A stretch of 64,000 bases of DNA from Arthrobacter sp. N199823 (lineage in GTDB: Bacteria; Actinomycetota; Actinomycetes; Actinomycetales; Micrococcaceae), in the NCBI RefSeq assembly GCF_002929705.1, contig NZ_PJIN01000002.1, forward strand, positions 372,001 through 436,000, given 5' to 3'. The translations under genes and the position numbers were made by a program. Below are positions 26,272 to 36,467 of this stretch, in pieces (position 1 is the stretch's first letter; each line of letters begins with the position of its first letter). The notes below the pieces were generated by a model. The model did not search any database. It was not told the DNA's origin and saw nothing but the letters and a program-made list of their open reading frames with translations.

Positions 26272-26317
26272 ACAAAAAACCGCTCCATCGCCGGTTAGTA
26301 CCAGTGATGAAGCGGTT
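26272..26317 (-). terminator. Terminator of the downstream tRNA-Lys gene
   Basis: On the minus strand a 12-bp stem with one G-T pair (26306-26317 with 26278-26289) is followed by TTTTTTG. Confidence 0.85.
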
Positions 26318-26326
26318 ACCCTTTTG

Positions 26327-26399
26327 TGCACCCCTCCGGACTTGAACCGGAAACCCATTGATTAAGAGTCAATTGCTCTGCCAATTGAGCTAGAGGTGC
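26327..26399 (-). tRNA. tRNA-Lys (anticodon CTT), second in transcription order
   Basis: 73 nt on the minus strand. Acceptor GCACCTC pairs with GGGGTGC, anticodon stem ATTGA/TCAAT encloses CTCTTAA with anticodon CTT, and the T loop is TTCAAGT. CCA is not encoded. It is identical to the copy at 26467-26539. Confidence 0.97.
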
Positions 26400-26413
26400 G
26401 TCTTTTGTAACAG

Positions 26414-26457
26414 TAAAAAACTGTTCCAACACCAGTTGTTACCGGTGTTGGAACAGT
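26414..26457 (-). terminator. Terminator between the two tRNA-Lys genes
   Basis: On the minus strand ACTGTTCCAACACC and GGTGTTGGAACAGT form a 14-bp perfect stem followed by TTTTTT. Each tRNA-Lys therefore has its own terminator. Confidence 0.92.
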
Positions 26458-26466
26458 CCTACTCTG

Positions 26467-26539
26467 TGCACCCCTCCGGACTTGAACCGGAAACCCATTG
26501 ATTAAGAGTCAATTGCTCTGCCAATTGAGCTAGAGGTGC
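26467..26539 (-). tRNA. tRNA-Lys (anticodon CTT), first in transcription order
   Basis: 73 nt, the same fold and identical sequence as the copy at 26327-26399. The shared flanks are only a few bases, so this is an old or gene-converted tandem duplication rather than a fresh copy of a long segment. Confidence 0.97.
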
Positions 26540-26964
26540 ATCTTCGTTACTGTAGCCCACCGCGGTTTGTGTCCGTGGTGTTCTTTGCAACGACATGAAA
26601 CTATACGGCTTTTTTGGGCAGGTGTGAAATCGAGAAACGCCATTTTGCCCTGTTTGCGGCAGGGATCACATTTGCCGGGGCCAGAAACCGCGTCATCTCG
26701 CGGAATCTGGCGGGTAGGTTCAGTGGGAAAATGTTCTGCAGCAGGCCGGAAAATGATCTGCTCTCAGCCTGGGGCGTAGGCCGCGAAGGGGCTTCGCTAG
26801 CCGTTTGTTGAGCCATCGCGAGACGCGCGTTGGGCGGAACGGTGGGGGATGGGTGCTGTGTAGGGTGAAATTTGCCCCGCGATAGCCCGCGACGAGCCCC
26901 GCGATAAACCTGCCGTGAAGCGGACTTACCCGGCCAGCCTGTGGTCTACTTCATATTTCAGTCA
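26540..26964. other. Gene-free stretch before ilvD
   Basis: About 425 bases between the tRNA-Lys pair and ilvD. It should contain the tRNA promoter (a TACAGT -10-like element lies on the minus strand 5' of the tRNA). The two short opposing frames near 26600-26816 overlap each other, lack ribosome sites and match nothing recognised. I see no other gene or repeat. Confidence 0.6.
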
Positions 26965-26986
26965 TAGACTGACGCTCATGAGCGTC
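26965..26986 (+). promoter_or_regulatory. -10 element, leaderless start and palindrome at ilvD
   Basis: TAGACT (26965-26970) lies seven bases before the ATG at 26978, which has no ribosome site. The start codon is the centre of a perfect 16-bp palindrome, GACGCTCATGAGCGTC (26971-26986), covering the predicted transcription start. Confidence 0.5.
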
Positions 26987-28753
26987 GAGACGAATTCGGT
27001 TGAACCGACAGACACAAAAGACACTGTTGACCTGAAGGACACTGTTGTACGCACGGCTGATGGCAAGCCGGACATCAAGCCGCGCAGTCGCGTTGTCACC
27101 GACGGTATTCATGCCACGCCCGCTCGTGGCATGTTCCGTGCCGTCGGCATGGGGGATGACGATTTTAGGAAGCCGCAAATTGGTGTGGCCAGCTCGTGGA
27201 ATGAGATCACCCCCTGCAACCTTTCCTTGAACCGCCTTGCTCAGGGTGCCAAGGAAGGCGTGTTTGCGGCCGACGGGTTCCCCATGCAGTTCGGCACCAT
27301 CTCAGTCTCCGACGGCATATCCATGGGTCATGAGGGAATGCACTTTTCCCTGGTCTCCCGTGAAGTCATTGCCGATTCCGTGGAAACCGTCATGATGGCC
27401 GAGCGGCTGGACGGCTCCGTCCTGCTCGCGGGTTGCGATAAATCCCTGCCCGGCATGCTCATGGCAGCGGCCCGGCTCAATCTGGCCAGCGTTTTCCTCT
27501 ATGCCGGCTCGATCATGCCCGGCTTCGCGAAAATGGAAGACGGCACGGAAAGGGAAGTGACCCTGATTGACGCCTTCGAAGCGGTGGGTGCCTGTGCTGC
27601 CGGCACCATGAGCCTGAAGGATCTGGACACCATTGAACGTGCCATCTGCCCCGGCGAGGGCGCCTGTGGCGGCATGTACACGGCCAACACCATGGCGTGC
27701 ATTGGCGAGGCACTGGGCATGTCGCTGCCAGGATCGGCCGCCCCGCCCAGCGCCGACCGCCGTCGTGACATGTACGCCCGCAAATCCGGTGAAGCCGTGG
27801 TCCATCTTCTGGAGCAGGGCATTCGGGCCCGTGACATCATGACCAAGAAGGCCTTCGAGAACGCCATTGCCGTCACCATGGCTTTCGGCGGCTCCACTAA
27901 TGCGGTCCTGCACCTCTTGGCGATCGCGCGCGAAGCCAACGTTGATTTGACCCTTTCCGATTTCAACCGCATTGGCGATAAGGTCCCGCACCTAGGTGAT
28001 CTGAAGCCCTTTGGCCGCTACGTGATGTTCGACGTGGACAAGATCGGCGGAGTGCCCGTCATCATGAAGGCCCTGCTCGACGCCGGACTTATCCATGGCG
28101 ATTGCCTCACCGTTACCGGTAAAACGGTGGCCGAGAACCTGGCCGAAATCAACCCGCCGGATCCGGATGGCAAGGTGCTGCGAGCCATGAACAACCCCAT
28201 CCACAAGACCGGTGGCATCACCATTTTGCATGGTTCCATGGCGCCGGATGGGGCCGTTGTGAAGAGCGCGGGCTTCGATTTGGATGTCTTTGAGGGCTCT
28301 GCCCGGGTGTTTGAACGTGAGCAGGGGGCGCTCGAGGCCCTGGATCGCGGCGAAATTCATGCCGGCGACGTGGTGGTGATTCGTTACGAGGGCCCCAAGG
28401 GTGGGCCAGGCATGCGCGAGATGCTCGCCATTACCGGCGCCATCAAGGGTGCAGGCCTGGGCAAGGACGTGTTGCTGTTGACTGACGGGCGCTTCTCCGG
28501 AGGCACTACCGGGCTATGTATTGGCCACGTTGCTCCTGAAGCGGTCGACGGCGGTCCCATCGCCTTTGTGCGCGACGGGGACAAGATCCGTGTTGATATA
28601 GCCGCGCGAACCTTTGATTTGCTAGTTGATCCGAACGAGCTCGAATCGCGGAAGCGTGGCTGGGAACCATTGCCGGCCAAGTTCACCACGGGTGTCTTGG
28701 CCAAGTATGCAAAGCTAGTCAACAGCGCGTCCACGGGCGCCTATTGCAACTAG
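26978..28753 (+). CDS. ilvD: Dihydroxy-acid dehydratase
   Basis: Fe-S enzyme dehydrating 2,3-dihydroxy-isovalerate and -3-methylvalerate in valine, isoleucine and leucine synthesis. The 591 residues carry the cluster cysteines in EITPCN (Cys80), GCDKSLPGM (Cys153) and [14 protein letters not shown] (Cys230), and the C-terminal GGPGMREM and GRFSGGTTG stretches. The frame is open to 26915, but the ATG at 26978 suits family length and sits at a leaderless distance from a -10 element. It is followed by the ilvBNC leader region on the same strand, placing it beside but not inside that operon. Confidence 0.96.
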   Translation: MSVETNSVEPTDTKDTVDLKDTVVRTADGKPDIKPRSRVVTDGIHATPARGMFRAVGMGDDDFRKPQIGVASSWNEITPCNLSLNRLAQGAKEGVFAADGFPMQFGTISVSDGISMGHEGMHFSLVSREVIADSVETVMMAERLDGSVLLAGCDKSLPGMLMAAARLNLASVFLYAGSIMPGFAKMEDGTEREVTLIDAFEAVGACAAGTMSLKDLDTIERAICPGEGACGGMYTANTMACIGEALGMSLPGSAAPPSADRRRDMYARKSGEAVVHLLEQGIRARDIMTKKAFENAIAVTMAFGGSTNAVLHLLAIAREANVDLTLSDFNRIGDKVPHLGDLKPFGRYVMFDVDKIGGVPVIMKALLDAGLIHGDCLTVTGKTVAENLAEINPPDPDGKVLRAMNNPIHKTGGITILHGSMAPDGAVVKSAGFDLDVFEGSARVFEREQGALEALDRGEIHAGDVVVIRYEGPKGGPGMREMLAITGAIKGAGLGKDVLLLTDGRFSGGTTGLCIGHVAPEAVDGGPIAFVRDGDKIRVDIAARTFDLLVDPNELESRKRGWEPLPAKFTTGVLAKYAKLVNSASTGAYCN

Positions 28754-28822
28754 CTCTGGTCTTTGGCTGGGCTGGGTTCGCTCGCGCATTCAGCCCCGGA
28801 ATCTCAGGGACAAGCGGAGCCA

Positions 28823-28859
28823 TGACCACAGAGTGGACATGGAGTCCACATAATGAGAT
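28823..28859 (+). promoter_or_regulatory. Operator-like palindrome and leuB-shared motif upstream of ilvB
   Basis: TGACCACAGAGTGGACA (28823-28839) is a near-perfect palindrome (TGnCCAC-AGA-GTGGnCA); the same 17 bases occur upstream of serA at 32822. ACATAATGAGAT (28848-28859) is the exact reverse complement of a 12-mer upstream of leuB (58789-58800), and its CATAAT can be read as a -10 element. A further GTGGAC-n5-GTCCAC palindrome overlaps both (28833-28849). Confidence 0.55.
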
Positions 28860-28910
28860 GCCGGTGTGGCGCGTTTGACACTCAAGAGCGTAAAACGGGA
28901 GACTAAACAC

Positions 28911-28943
28911 ATGCAACGAGAGCTCTTAGCCGTCATTAGCTAG
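28911..28943 (+). CDS. ilvBNC leader peptide
   Basis: A ten-codon open frame, MQRELLAVIS, with GGGAG nine bases before its ATG. Five of its ten residues lie in the run Leu-Leu-Ala-Val-Ile, naming the end products of the pathway, with CTC and TTA leucine codons. It is followed by several mutually overlapping stem-loops and an intrinsic terminator before ilvB, the standard layout of transcription attenuation as known for ilvBNC in corynebacteria. Ribosome stalling at the Leu/Val/Ile codons when charged tRNA is scarce would favour read-through. Too short for routine gene calling. Confidence 0.8.
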   Translation: MQRELLAVIS

Positions 28944-28961
28944 CGCGTGACGCGCAATGAC

Positions 28962-29062
28962 CACACCCATGGTTATTGGCTTGTGGCTTTCTTTAGATGA
29001 GAGAACGCCACAACACGTGCAAACCCCTCGATGAAAGCCTTATGGGCAAGAGGGGTTTTTTT
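28962..29062 (+). terminator. ilvBNC attenuator (alternative hairpins and terminator)
   Basis: The terminator is AAACCCCTC (29021-29029) paired with GAGGGGTTT (29050-29058) and running into seven or more T residues. Upstream, TTGTGGC (from 28981) can pair with GCCACAA (29007-29013) or with the earlier CCACA near 28962-28966, two mutually exclusive folds. A small GCGCG-TGA-CGCGC hairpin (28943-28955) follows the leader stop. Confidence 0.75.
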
Positions 29063-29165
29063 GTTTCCACCACCAGCGGCGACTTGTAATACTGCGTGAG
29101 CCACCCTGCACCAAACGCAGCTACAGAAGAATTACCCAAGCAAGAGTTCCCCAAAGGAAGAACCG

Positions 29166-31055
29166 ATGAGCAAAGGAACGCCCGCCAGCCCAGCGCTGAT
29201 GGCAGCCAAGTCCCCCGGGCACGGTGCACAAGCGAGCACCCATGCCGGTGCGGTCAGCACCTCAAGCCAGGCATCCGCCGTCGTGGGTCCCAACAATGTT
29301 GTGGCACCCATCCAAATGACCGGCTCCGAGGCGCTTGTCCGCTCACTTGAAGAGTTGGGTGTCAAGGACATCTTCGGCCTGCCCGGTGGTGCCATTCTTC
29401 CCACTTATGACCCGCTGATGGCATCTGATCTGAACCACATTTTGGTGCGCCACGAACAGGGTGCCGGCCATGCTGCACAGGGTTACGCCATGGTCACCGG
29501 AGAAGTTGGCGTTTGCATCGCCACCTCGGGTCCCGGCGCCACCAACCTAGTCACAGCCATCATGGATGCGCACATGGACTCGGTTCCGCTGGTGGCCATT
29601 ACCGGTCAGGTATCTAGCGCCGTGATCGGCACCGACGCCTTCCAAGAGGCCGACATCGTTGGTATCACCATGCCGATCACCAAGCACTCGTACCTGGTGA
29701 CGGACCCCAATGACATTCCCCGTGTGTTGGCCGAGGCATTCCACCTCGCCTCCACCGGACGCCCCGGCCCCGTGCTGGTGGACTTTGCCAAGGACGCCCA
29801 GCAGGCTCAGATGACGTTCTCCTGGCCGCCGGTCATTGATCTGCCCGGCTACCGTCCTGTGTTCCGCGGTCACTCGAAGCAGTTGCGTGAAGCAGCTCGA
29901 TTGATTCGTGAAGCCAAGAAGCCCGTGCTGTACGTGGGTGGCGGAGTCATCAAGGCCAACGCGTCTGAGGAATTGCTGATTCTGGCCGAATTGACTGGTG
30001 CCCCCGTGGTCACCACGTTGATGGCCCGCGGAGCTTTCCCTGATTCGCACACGCTGCATGTGGGCATGCCCGGCATGCACGGCACGGTCTCGGCCGTGAC
30101 AGCCCTGCAGCAATCCGATCTGCTCATCACCTTGGGTGCACGTTTTGACGACCGTGTCACCGGTGTCCTGAGCAGCTTCGCCCCGCACGCCAAGGTCATC
30201 CACGCGGACATTGACCCGGCGGAAATTTCCAAGAACCGTACGGCTGATGTGCCGATTGTTGGTTCACTCAAGGAGATCATTCCGGACCTCTCGGCCGCCG
30301 TGAAGGTGGAATTTGAGAGCAACGGAACTCCCGACCTGGGCGATTGGTGGGCGTTCCTGGGTAACCTGCGCGACACCTACCCGCTGGGCTGGACTGAACC
30401 TGAAGATGGACTCATGTCCCCACAGCGCGTCATCTCACGCATTGGTGAGCTGACAGGTCCTGAAGGCGTCTACGTTGCAGGCGTTGGCCAGCACCAGATG
30501 TGGGCTGCACAGTTCATCAAGTATGAGCGTCCCCGTTCCTGGCTCAACTCCGGTGGTGCCGGAACCATGGGCTACTCGGTTCCCGCAGCCATGGGTGCCA
30601 AGGTGGGTAGTCCGGACCGCGTGGTCTGGGCGATTGACGGCGACGGCTGTTTCCAGATGACCAACCAGGAATTGGCTACGTGCCGCATTAACAACATTCC
30701 CATCAAGGTTGCCATTATCAACAACTCTTCCTTGGGCATGGTGCGCCAGTGGCAGACGCTGTTCTACAACAGCCGCTACTCCAACACCGATCTGAACACC
30801 GGCCATGACACCATTCGCGTACCTGACTTTGTGAAGTTGGCAGACGCTTACGGCTGCGCTGGTCTGCGCTGCGAACGCGTTGAGGACATTGACGCAACCA
30901 TTGAGGCTGCCTTGGCCATCAATGACCGCCCGGTCATCATCGACTTCGTGGTCAGCCCCGATTCCATGGTGTGGCCGATGGTGCCCTCAGGCGTCAGCAA
31001 TGATCAGATTCAGGTAGCCCGGAACATGACCCCGGTGTGGGACGAGGAGGACTAG
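29166..31055 (+). CDS. ilvB: Acetolactate synthase, large (catalytic) subunit
   Basis: ThDP enzyme condensing two pyruvates to acetolactate, or pyruvate with 2-oxobutyrate. The 629 residues include an N-terminal extension of about 50 residues rich in Ala and Ser, common in actinobacteria, then GLPGGAILP, the catalytic glutamate in [14 protein letters not shown] (Glu97), the FAD-binding middle domain and the ThDP motif GDGCFQM...[20 protein letters not shown] precedes the ATG. It is the first enzyme gene of ilvBNC, behind the attenuator. Confidence 0.97.
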   Translation: MSKGTPASPALMAAKSPGHGAQASTHAGAVSTSSQASAVVGPNNVVAPIQMTGSEALVRSLEELGVKDIFGLPGGAILPTYDPLMASDLNHILVRHEQGAGHAAQGYAMVTGEVGVCIATSGPGATNLVTAIMDAHMDSVPLVAITGQVSSAVIGTDAFQEADIVGITMPITKHSYLVTDPNDIPRVLAEAFHLASTGRPGPVLVDFAKDAQQAQMTFSWPPVIDLPGYRPVFRGHSKQLREAARLIREAKKPVLYVGGGVIKANASEELLILAELTGAPVVTTLMARGAFPDSHTLHVGMPGMHGTVSAVTALQQSDLLITLGARFDDRVTGVLSSFAPHAKVIHADIDPAEISKNRTADVPIVGSLKEIIPDLSAAVKVEFESNGTPDLGDWWAFLGNLRDTYPLGWTEPEDGLMSPQRVISRIGELTGPEGVYVAGVGQHQMWAAQFIKYERPRSWLNSGGAGTMGYSVPAAMGAKVGSPDRVVWAIDGDGCFQMTNQELATCRINNIPIKVAIINNSSLGMVRQWQTLFYNSRYSNTDLNTGHDTIRVPDFVKLADAYGCAGLRCERVEDIDATIEAALAINDRPVIIDFVVSPDSMVWPMVPSGVSNDQIQVARNMTPVWDEED

Positions 31056-31057
31056 AA

Positions 31058-31570
31058 ATGACTCGACATACTCTTTCCGTACTGGTTGAAGATAAGCCCG
31101 GCGTATTGACCCGTGTGGCTAGCATGTTTGCCCGCCGCGCCTTCAATATCAACTCACTTGCCGTTGGCCCCACAGAGATTGCCGGGATTTCCCGCATGAC
31201 TGTGGTGGTTGACGCAGACGGGGACTTGATTGAACAAGTCACCAAACAGCTGAACAAACTGGTCAACGTCATCAAGATTGTTGAACTGGTTGCAGAGAAT
31301 TCCGTGCAGCGGGACCACATCCTGGTCAAGGTGCGTGCGGATGCCGCTACGAGACTGCAGGTAACCCAAGCCGCAGATCTCTTCCGGGCTTCCGTGGTTG
31401 ATGTGTCCACAGACTCATTGACCATTGAAGCCACCGGCTACGCTGACAAGCTAGCAGCCTTGCTTAACGTCTTGGAGCCCTTCGGGATCCGGGAAATTGT
31501 GCAATCTGGCACCTTGGCCATTGGGCGGGGAACCCGTTCCATGAGCGACAGGGCGCTGCGCGCTTCCTAG
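31058..31570 (+). CDS. ilvN: Acetolactate synthase, small (regulatory) subunit
   Basis: Regulatory subunit of 170 residues: an N-terminal ACT domain (HTLSVLVEDKPGVLTRVASMF, then FNINSLAVGPTE), which binds valine for feedback inhibition, and a C-terminal ALS-associated domain ending FGIREIVQSGTLAIGRG. The ATG at 31058 is three bases after the ilvB stop with GAGGAGG upstream, so the longer frame from 31037 is rejected. Confidence 0.97.
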   Translation: MTRHTLSVLVEDKPGVLTRVASMFARRAFNINSLAVGPTEIAGISRMTVVVDADGDLIEQVTKQLNKLVNVIKIVELVAENSVQRDHILVKVRADAATRLQVTQAADLFRASVVDVSTDSLTIEATGYADKLAALLNVLEPFGIREIVQSGTLAIGRGTRSMSDRALRAS

Positions 31571-31574
31571 CGCA

Positions 31575-32723
<1,149 letters not shown>

Positions 32724-32745
32724 TTTGGACCCTCGGCAGTTAACG

Positions 32746-32790
32746 ACGACGGCGCCTGCCGGACCCACTCGGTCCGGCAGGCGCCGTCGT
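32746..32790. terminator. Stem-loop terminating ilvBNC
   Basis: A perfect 20-bp GC-rich stem (32746-32765 with 32771-32790), loop CACTC, followed by ACTTTCCT. The T content downstream is modest. Confidence 0.8.
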
Positions 32791-32821
32791 ACTTTCCTAG
32801 GTGACAAAAGTTAACGGACAG

Positions 32822-32838
32822 TGACCACAGAGTGGACA
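32822..32838 (+). promoter_or_regulatory. Operator-like palindrome upstream of serA
   Basis: TGACCACAGAGTGGACA, identical over all 17 bases to the site upstream of ilvB at 28823-28839. Confidence 0.55.
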
Positions 32839-32907
32839 AAAGCCTCCATTCGCATGTGATTTGTATCGCTTGCGTCGTTGTTCCCGCCATTTATTACGGC
32901 CGTGACA

Positions 32908-32938
32908 CCGGTCTCCCATAAACTGAAGACCGGCTTTT
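32908..32938 (+). terminator. Terminator-like hairpin in the serA leader
   Basis: CCGGTCT (32908-32914) pairs with AGACCGG (32927-32933), followed by CTTTTG. The T-run is short, so it may be a weak attenuator or a pause site 77 bases before serA. Confidence 0.35.
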
Positions 32939-33014
32939 GTCGTTGGAATGACAACACAAGAACCATCACCAAAATCCCCACAAGAACACTAATTGAGAGC
33001 TAAAGAGGTCACCG

Positions 33015-34610
33015 GTGACAGCCACCAAGCCAGTAGTACTCCTCGCTGAGGAACTTTCGCCCGCCACGATCGAGGCATTGGGTCCCGATTTCGAGATCCG
33101 CCACGCTGACGGAGCAGACCGTTCCGCGCTGCTCTCCGCCATTGTTGATGTCGATGCGATCCTGGTTCGCTCCGCAACGCTCGTGGATGCCGAGGCCATC
33201 GCCGCGGCTAAGAACCTGAAGGTCATCGCTCGTGCCGGTGTGGGGCTGGACAACGTTGACATCAAGGCCGCAACGCAGGCCGGCGTCATGGTGGTTAACG
33301 CCCCGACCTCGAACATTGTCTCCGCAGCCGAGCTGACCATCGGCCACATTCTTTCCCTGGCCCGCCACATCCCGGCCGCCAGCACCGCCCTGAAGAACGG
33401 CGAGTGGAAGCGCTCCAAGTACACCGGCACCGAACTGCTGGAAAAGAAGCTGGGCATCATCGGTTTGGGCCGCATTGGCGCCCTGATCACCGAGCGTGCC
33501 AAAGCCTTCGGCATGGAGATCGTTGCTTACGATCCCTACGTCACCAGCGCCCGTGCCGCCAGCCTCGGTGTGCAACTGCTCTCGCTCGATGAGCTGTTGG
33601 AACAGTCCGACTTCATCACGATTCACATGCCGCGCACACCCGAAACCTTGGGCATGATCAGCACCGAAGCGTTCAAGAAGATGAAGAAGAGCGCCTACGT
33701 CATCAATGTGGCCCGCGGCGGTCTCATTGACGAAGCAGCCTTGAACATTGCGCTGCGCGAAGGCGACATTGCCGGAGCCGGCATCGATGTGTTCGTCAAG
33801 GAGCCGGCCACCGACGTCGACTTCCTGGAACTGGACAACGTCATCGCCACCCCGCACCTGGGTGCCTCCACCGAGGAAGCTCAGGAAAAGGCCGGTGTCT
33901 CGGTCGCCAAGTCCGTGCGCCTGGCCCTTGCTGGCGAGCTGGTTCCGGATGCCGTGAACGTTGCCGGGGGCGTCATTGCCGCCGAGGTTCGCCCGGGCAT
34001 CCCCCTGATCGAGAAGCTGGGCCGCATCTTCACTGCGCTGTCCCACGCCTCCGTGACACAGATTGACGTCGAAATTGCCGGTGAAATTGCCGCCCTGGAC
34101 GTCAAGGCACTGGAGCTCTCCGCACTGAAGGGCGTCTTCAAGGACGTCGTCTCCGAGCAGGTCTCCTACGTCAACGCTCCGGTTTTGGCCGAGCAGCGCG
34201 GCATCAAGACCAACTTGATCACCACACTGGAATCCGCTGACTACCGCAACGTGCTGACCATCCGCGGAGCCCTGTCCGACGATTCACAGATCTCCGTCTC
34301 CGGCACCCTGACAGGCCCGAAGCAGATCCAGAAGATCGTGGGCGTCAACGGTTACGAGCTGGAAATCCCCATGAGCGATCACCTCCTGGTGATCTCCTAC
34401 GCAGACCGTCCCGGCGTGGTCGGCACCCTGGGCCGCATCCTCGGTGAGAATGACGTCAACATCGCCGGCATGCAGGTTGCCCGCCACAGCGAAGGCGGCC
34501 AGGCACTGGCCCTCATCACTGTCGACAGCTCAGTGCCGCAGGCATTGCTGGAATCCATCAAGACCGAGATCGGCGCCACCGTGGCCCGCGAGGTCGACCT
34601 GGAGGACTGA
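33015..34610 (+). CDS. serA: D-3-phosphoglycerate dehydrogenase
   Basis: First enzyme of serine synthesis, NAD-dependent. The 531 residues have the long, type 1 architecture: substrate and NAD domains (to about 310) with LGIIGLGRIGALI, VARGGLIDE, AGIDVFVKEP and the catalytic-histidine loop TPHLGASTEEAQ; an intervening ASB domain (about 320-450); and a C-terminal ACT domain (LVISYADRPGVVGTLGRILGENDVNIAGMQ), the serine-sensing module. GTG start with AGAGG upstream. An operator-like palindrome shared with ilvB lies about 180 bases upstream. Confidence 0.97.
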   Translation: MTATKPVVLLAEELSPATIEALGPDFEIRHADGADRSALLSAIVDVDAILVRSATLVDAEAIAAAKNLKVIARAGVGLDNVDIKAATQAGVMVVNAPTSNIVSAAELTIGHILSLARHIPAASTALKNGEWKRSKYTGTELLEKKLGIIGLGRIGALITERAKAFGMEIVAYDPYVTSARAASLGVQLLSLDELLEQSDFITIHMPRTPETLGMISTEAFKKMKKSAYVINVARGGLIDEAALNIALREGDIAGAGIDVFVKEPATDVDFLELDNVIATPHLGASTEEAQEKAGVSVAKSVRLALAGELVPDAVNVAGGVIAAEVRPGIPLIEKLGRIFTALSHASVTQIDVEIAGEIAALDVKALELSALKGVFKDVVSEQVSYVNAPVLAEQRGIKTNLITTLESADYRNVLTIRGALSDDSQISVSGTLTGPKQIQKIVGVNGYELEIPMSDHLLVISYADRPGVVGTLGRILGENDVNIAGMQVARHSEGGQALALITVDSSVPQALLESIKTEIGATVAREVDLED

Positions 34611-34784
34611 ACTCCCTAGGCTGCCACGACGGCGGCCGGATTCCCTCGCGGGCAGTAAGATTTCCTCGGTCGCTGAGAGACCTTGAAAATCCATCCCCGC
34701 TCCGGGAACCCGGCCGCAGTCGTGCGTTAACGGCCGTTGCGTGGGATGCAAGGGTCACGAATCGGTGTTTCGTCGGGTTCACGG

Positions 34785-34796
34785 TAAATTTGGGGG
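34785..34796 (+). promoter_or_regulatory. -10 element and leaderless start of metG
   Basis: TAAATT (34785-34790) lies six bases before the GTG at 34797. The intervening TGGGGG is too close to the start to work as a normal ribosome site. Confidence 0.45.
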
Positions 34797-36371
34797 GTGA
34801 CATCTACTGAATCGGCCAAGACGCCTTACTACCTGACCACCGCCATAACGTACCCGAACGGTGTTCCGCACATCGGGCACGCCTACGAGTACATCGCCAC
34901 TGACGCCATGGCACGCTTCAAGCGGCTGGATGGCTACGATGTGATGTTCTTGACGGGGACCGATGAGCACGGCATGAAAATTGCCCAGGCCGCCGAAGCC
35001 GCCGGTGTCACGCCCAAGGAACTCGTGGACCGCAACGCTGCCATTTACAAAGATGCGCACGCCGCCCTTGGCATCAGCTACGACCGCTTCATCCGCACCA
35101 CGGACGCCGATCATTACGCCGCTTCGCAGGCCATCTGGAAGAAGATGGAAGATGCCGGGGATATTTACCTGGGCAAGTACGAGGGCTGGTACTCCGTTCG
35201 TGACGAGGCCTACTACGGCGAAGACGAGACGGAACTGCGCGAAGACGGTAAGCGCTACTCCAAGGTCACTGACACCGAGCTGACTTGGACCGAAGAGGAA
35301 AGCTACTTCTTCCGCCTGTCCAACTACCAGGACAAGCTCCTTGCACTCTACGAATCTCAGCCGGAATTCGGTGCCCCGCGCACCCGTTTCAACGAGGTAA
35401 TTAGCTTCGTCAAGGGGGGACTGGAAGACCTCTCAGTCAGCCGCACCACCTTCGACTGGGGTGTTCCGGTTCCGGGCAATGACAAGCACGTCATGTACGT
35501 GTGGGTTGACGCGTTGACCAACTACCTGACAGGTGTTGGCTACCCGGATGAGTCATCCGAGGCGTTCCAGAAGTTCTGGCCGGCCGATGTTCACATCATT
35601 GGCAAGGACATCTCCCGCTTCCACGCTGTCTACTGGCCTGCCTTCCTCATGTCCGCCGGGCTGGAACTGCCCAAGCGCGTCATGATTCACGGATTCCTGC
35701 ACAACAACGGCGTGAAGATGTCCAAGTCCTTGGGTAATGTGGTGGCTCCGGCCGACTGGGTTGCCCAGTACGGTTTGGACCAGGTGCGCTTCTTCTTGCT
35801 GCGCGAGGTACCCTTCGGTGCCGACGGCTCTTACAACCACGACGCCGTGGTTGGCCGCATGAACTCGGATCTGGCCAACAACCTGGGCAACCTGGCGCAG
35901 CGCTCACTGTCCATGGTGGCAAAGAACTGTGGGGGCGTTGTTCCCACCCCGGGCGCTTTCACCGATGCTGACTTGACGATCATGGCAGCGGCTCGCGAGC
36001 TGCTGGAGATCTCCCGCAACGCTTACCAGGTACAGGACTTCCACGGTTCGCTGGAGAAGATCTGGCACGTGCTGGGCGACACCAACGCCTACTTCGCCGA
36101 CCAGGCTCCGTGGGTTCTGCGCAAGACTGACGTGCCTCGCATGGAAACCGTGCTGTACGTGACCCTCGAAGTGCTGCGGATGGTCTCGATCCTGATCCAG
36201 CCGGTCATGCCGGACGCTGCTGCGAAGCTGCTGACGGTTCTGGGCCAGGGCGACTCTGCTGACTCGGCCTTGCGTGAGTTCGCTGCGATTGCCACCCCGC
36301 TGGTTGCCGGAACGGCCCTGCCTGCCCCGGCGCCGATCTTCCCGCGGTATGAAGAGCCTGCCGAGGCCTAA
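34797..36371 (+). CDS. metG: Methionyl-tRNA synthetase
   Basis: Class I synthetase charging tRNA-Met. The 524 residues contain the HIGH motif in [14 protein letters not shown] (about 21-34), the KMSKS loop in [12 protein letters not shown] (about 302-313) and the all-helical anticodon-binding domain after 350. It lacks a zinc-knuckle CxxC quartet and the C-terminal dimerisation domain, so it is the short, zinc-less form common in actinobacteria. It starts with GTG, apparently leaderless, and is followed by a palindromic repeat that supplies a terminator. Confidence 0.97.
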   Translation: MTSTESAKTPYYLTTAITYPNGVPHIGHAYEYIATDAMARFKRLDGYDVMFLTGTDEHGMKIAQAAEAAGVTPKELVDRNAAIYKDAHAALGISYDRFIRTTDADHYAASQAIWKKMEDAGDIYLGKYEGWYSVRDEAYYGEDETELREDGKRYSKVTDTELTWTEEESYFFRLSNYQDKLLALYESQPEFGAPRTRFNEVISFVKGGLEDLSVSRTTFDWGVPVPGNDKHVMYVWVDALTNYLTGVGYPDESSEAFQKFWPADVHIIGKDISRFHAVYWPAFLMSAGLELPKRVMIHGFLHNNGVKMSKSLGNVVAPADWVAQYGLDQVRFFLLREVPFGADGSYNHDAVVGRMNSDLANNLGNLAQRSLSMVAKNCGGVVPTPGAFTDADLTIMAAARELLEISRNAYQVQDFHGSLEKIWHVLGDTNAYFADQAPWVLRKTDVPRMETVLYVTLEVLRMVSILIQPVMPDAAAKLLTVLGQGDSADSALREFAAIATPLVAGTALPAPAPIFPRYEEPAEA

Positions 36372-36391
36372 TTTCGCCCCCGTTTGAATTC

Positions 36392-36451
36392 GGACGGCGC
36401 TTGCGGGAAAAGATGGTTGTATGCCGCCGTCTTTTCCCGCAAGCGCCGTCC
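36392..36451. repeat. 22-bp-stem palindromic repeat, copy A
   Basis: GGACGGCGCTTGCGGGAAAA begins a 22-bp arm (36392-36413) that pairs perfectly with 36430-36451, followed by TTTTT. It can terminate both metG and the converging gene at 36468. Copy B at 37570-37629 has identical arms, and its loop and flank match copy A only when read on the opposite strand. Confidence 0.9.
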
Positions 36452-36467
36452 TTTTTGGCTGAACGGG

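Noticed and set aside
26601-26816. Short opposing frames in the ilvD upstream region
   Set aside because: They overlap on both strands, lack ribosome sites and have no recognised motifs.
33009-34046. Long open frame on the minus strand opposite serA (345 codons)
   Set aside because: It lies wholly inside serA, which has full family motifs; the opposite frame is a GC-bias shadow with no recognisable domain or ribosome site.
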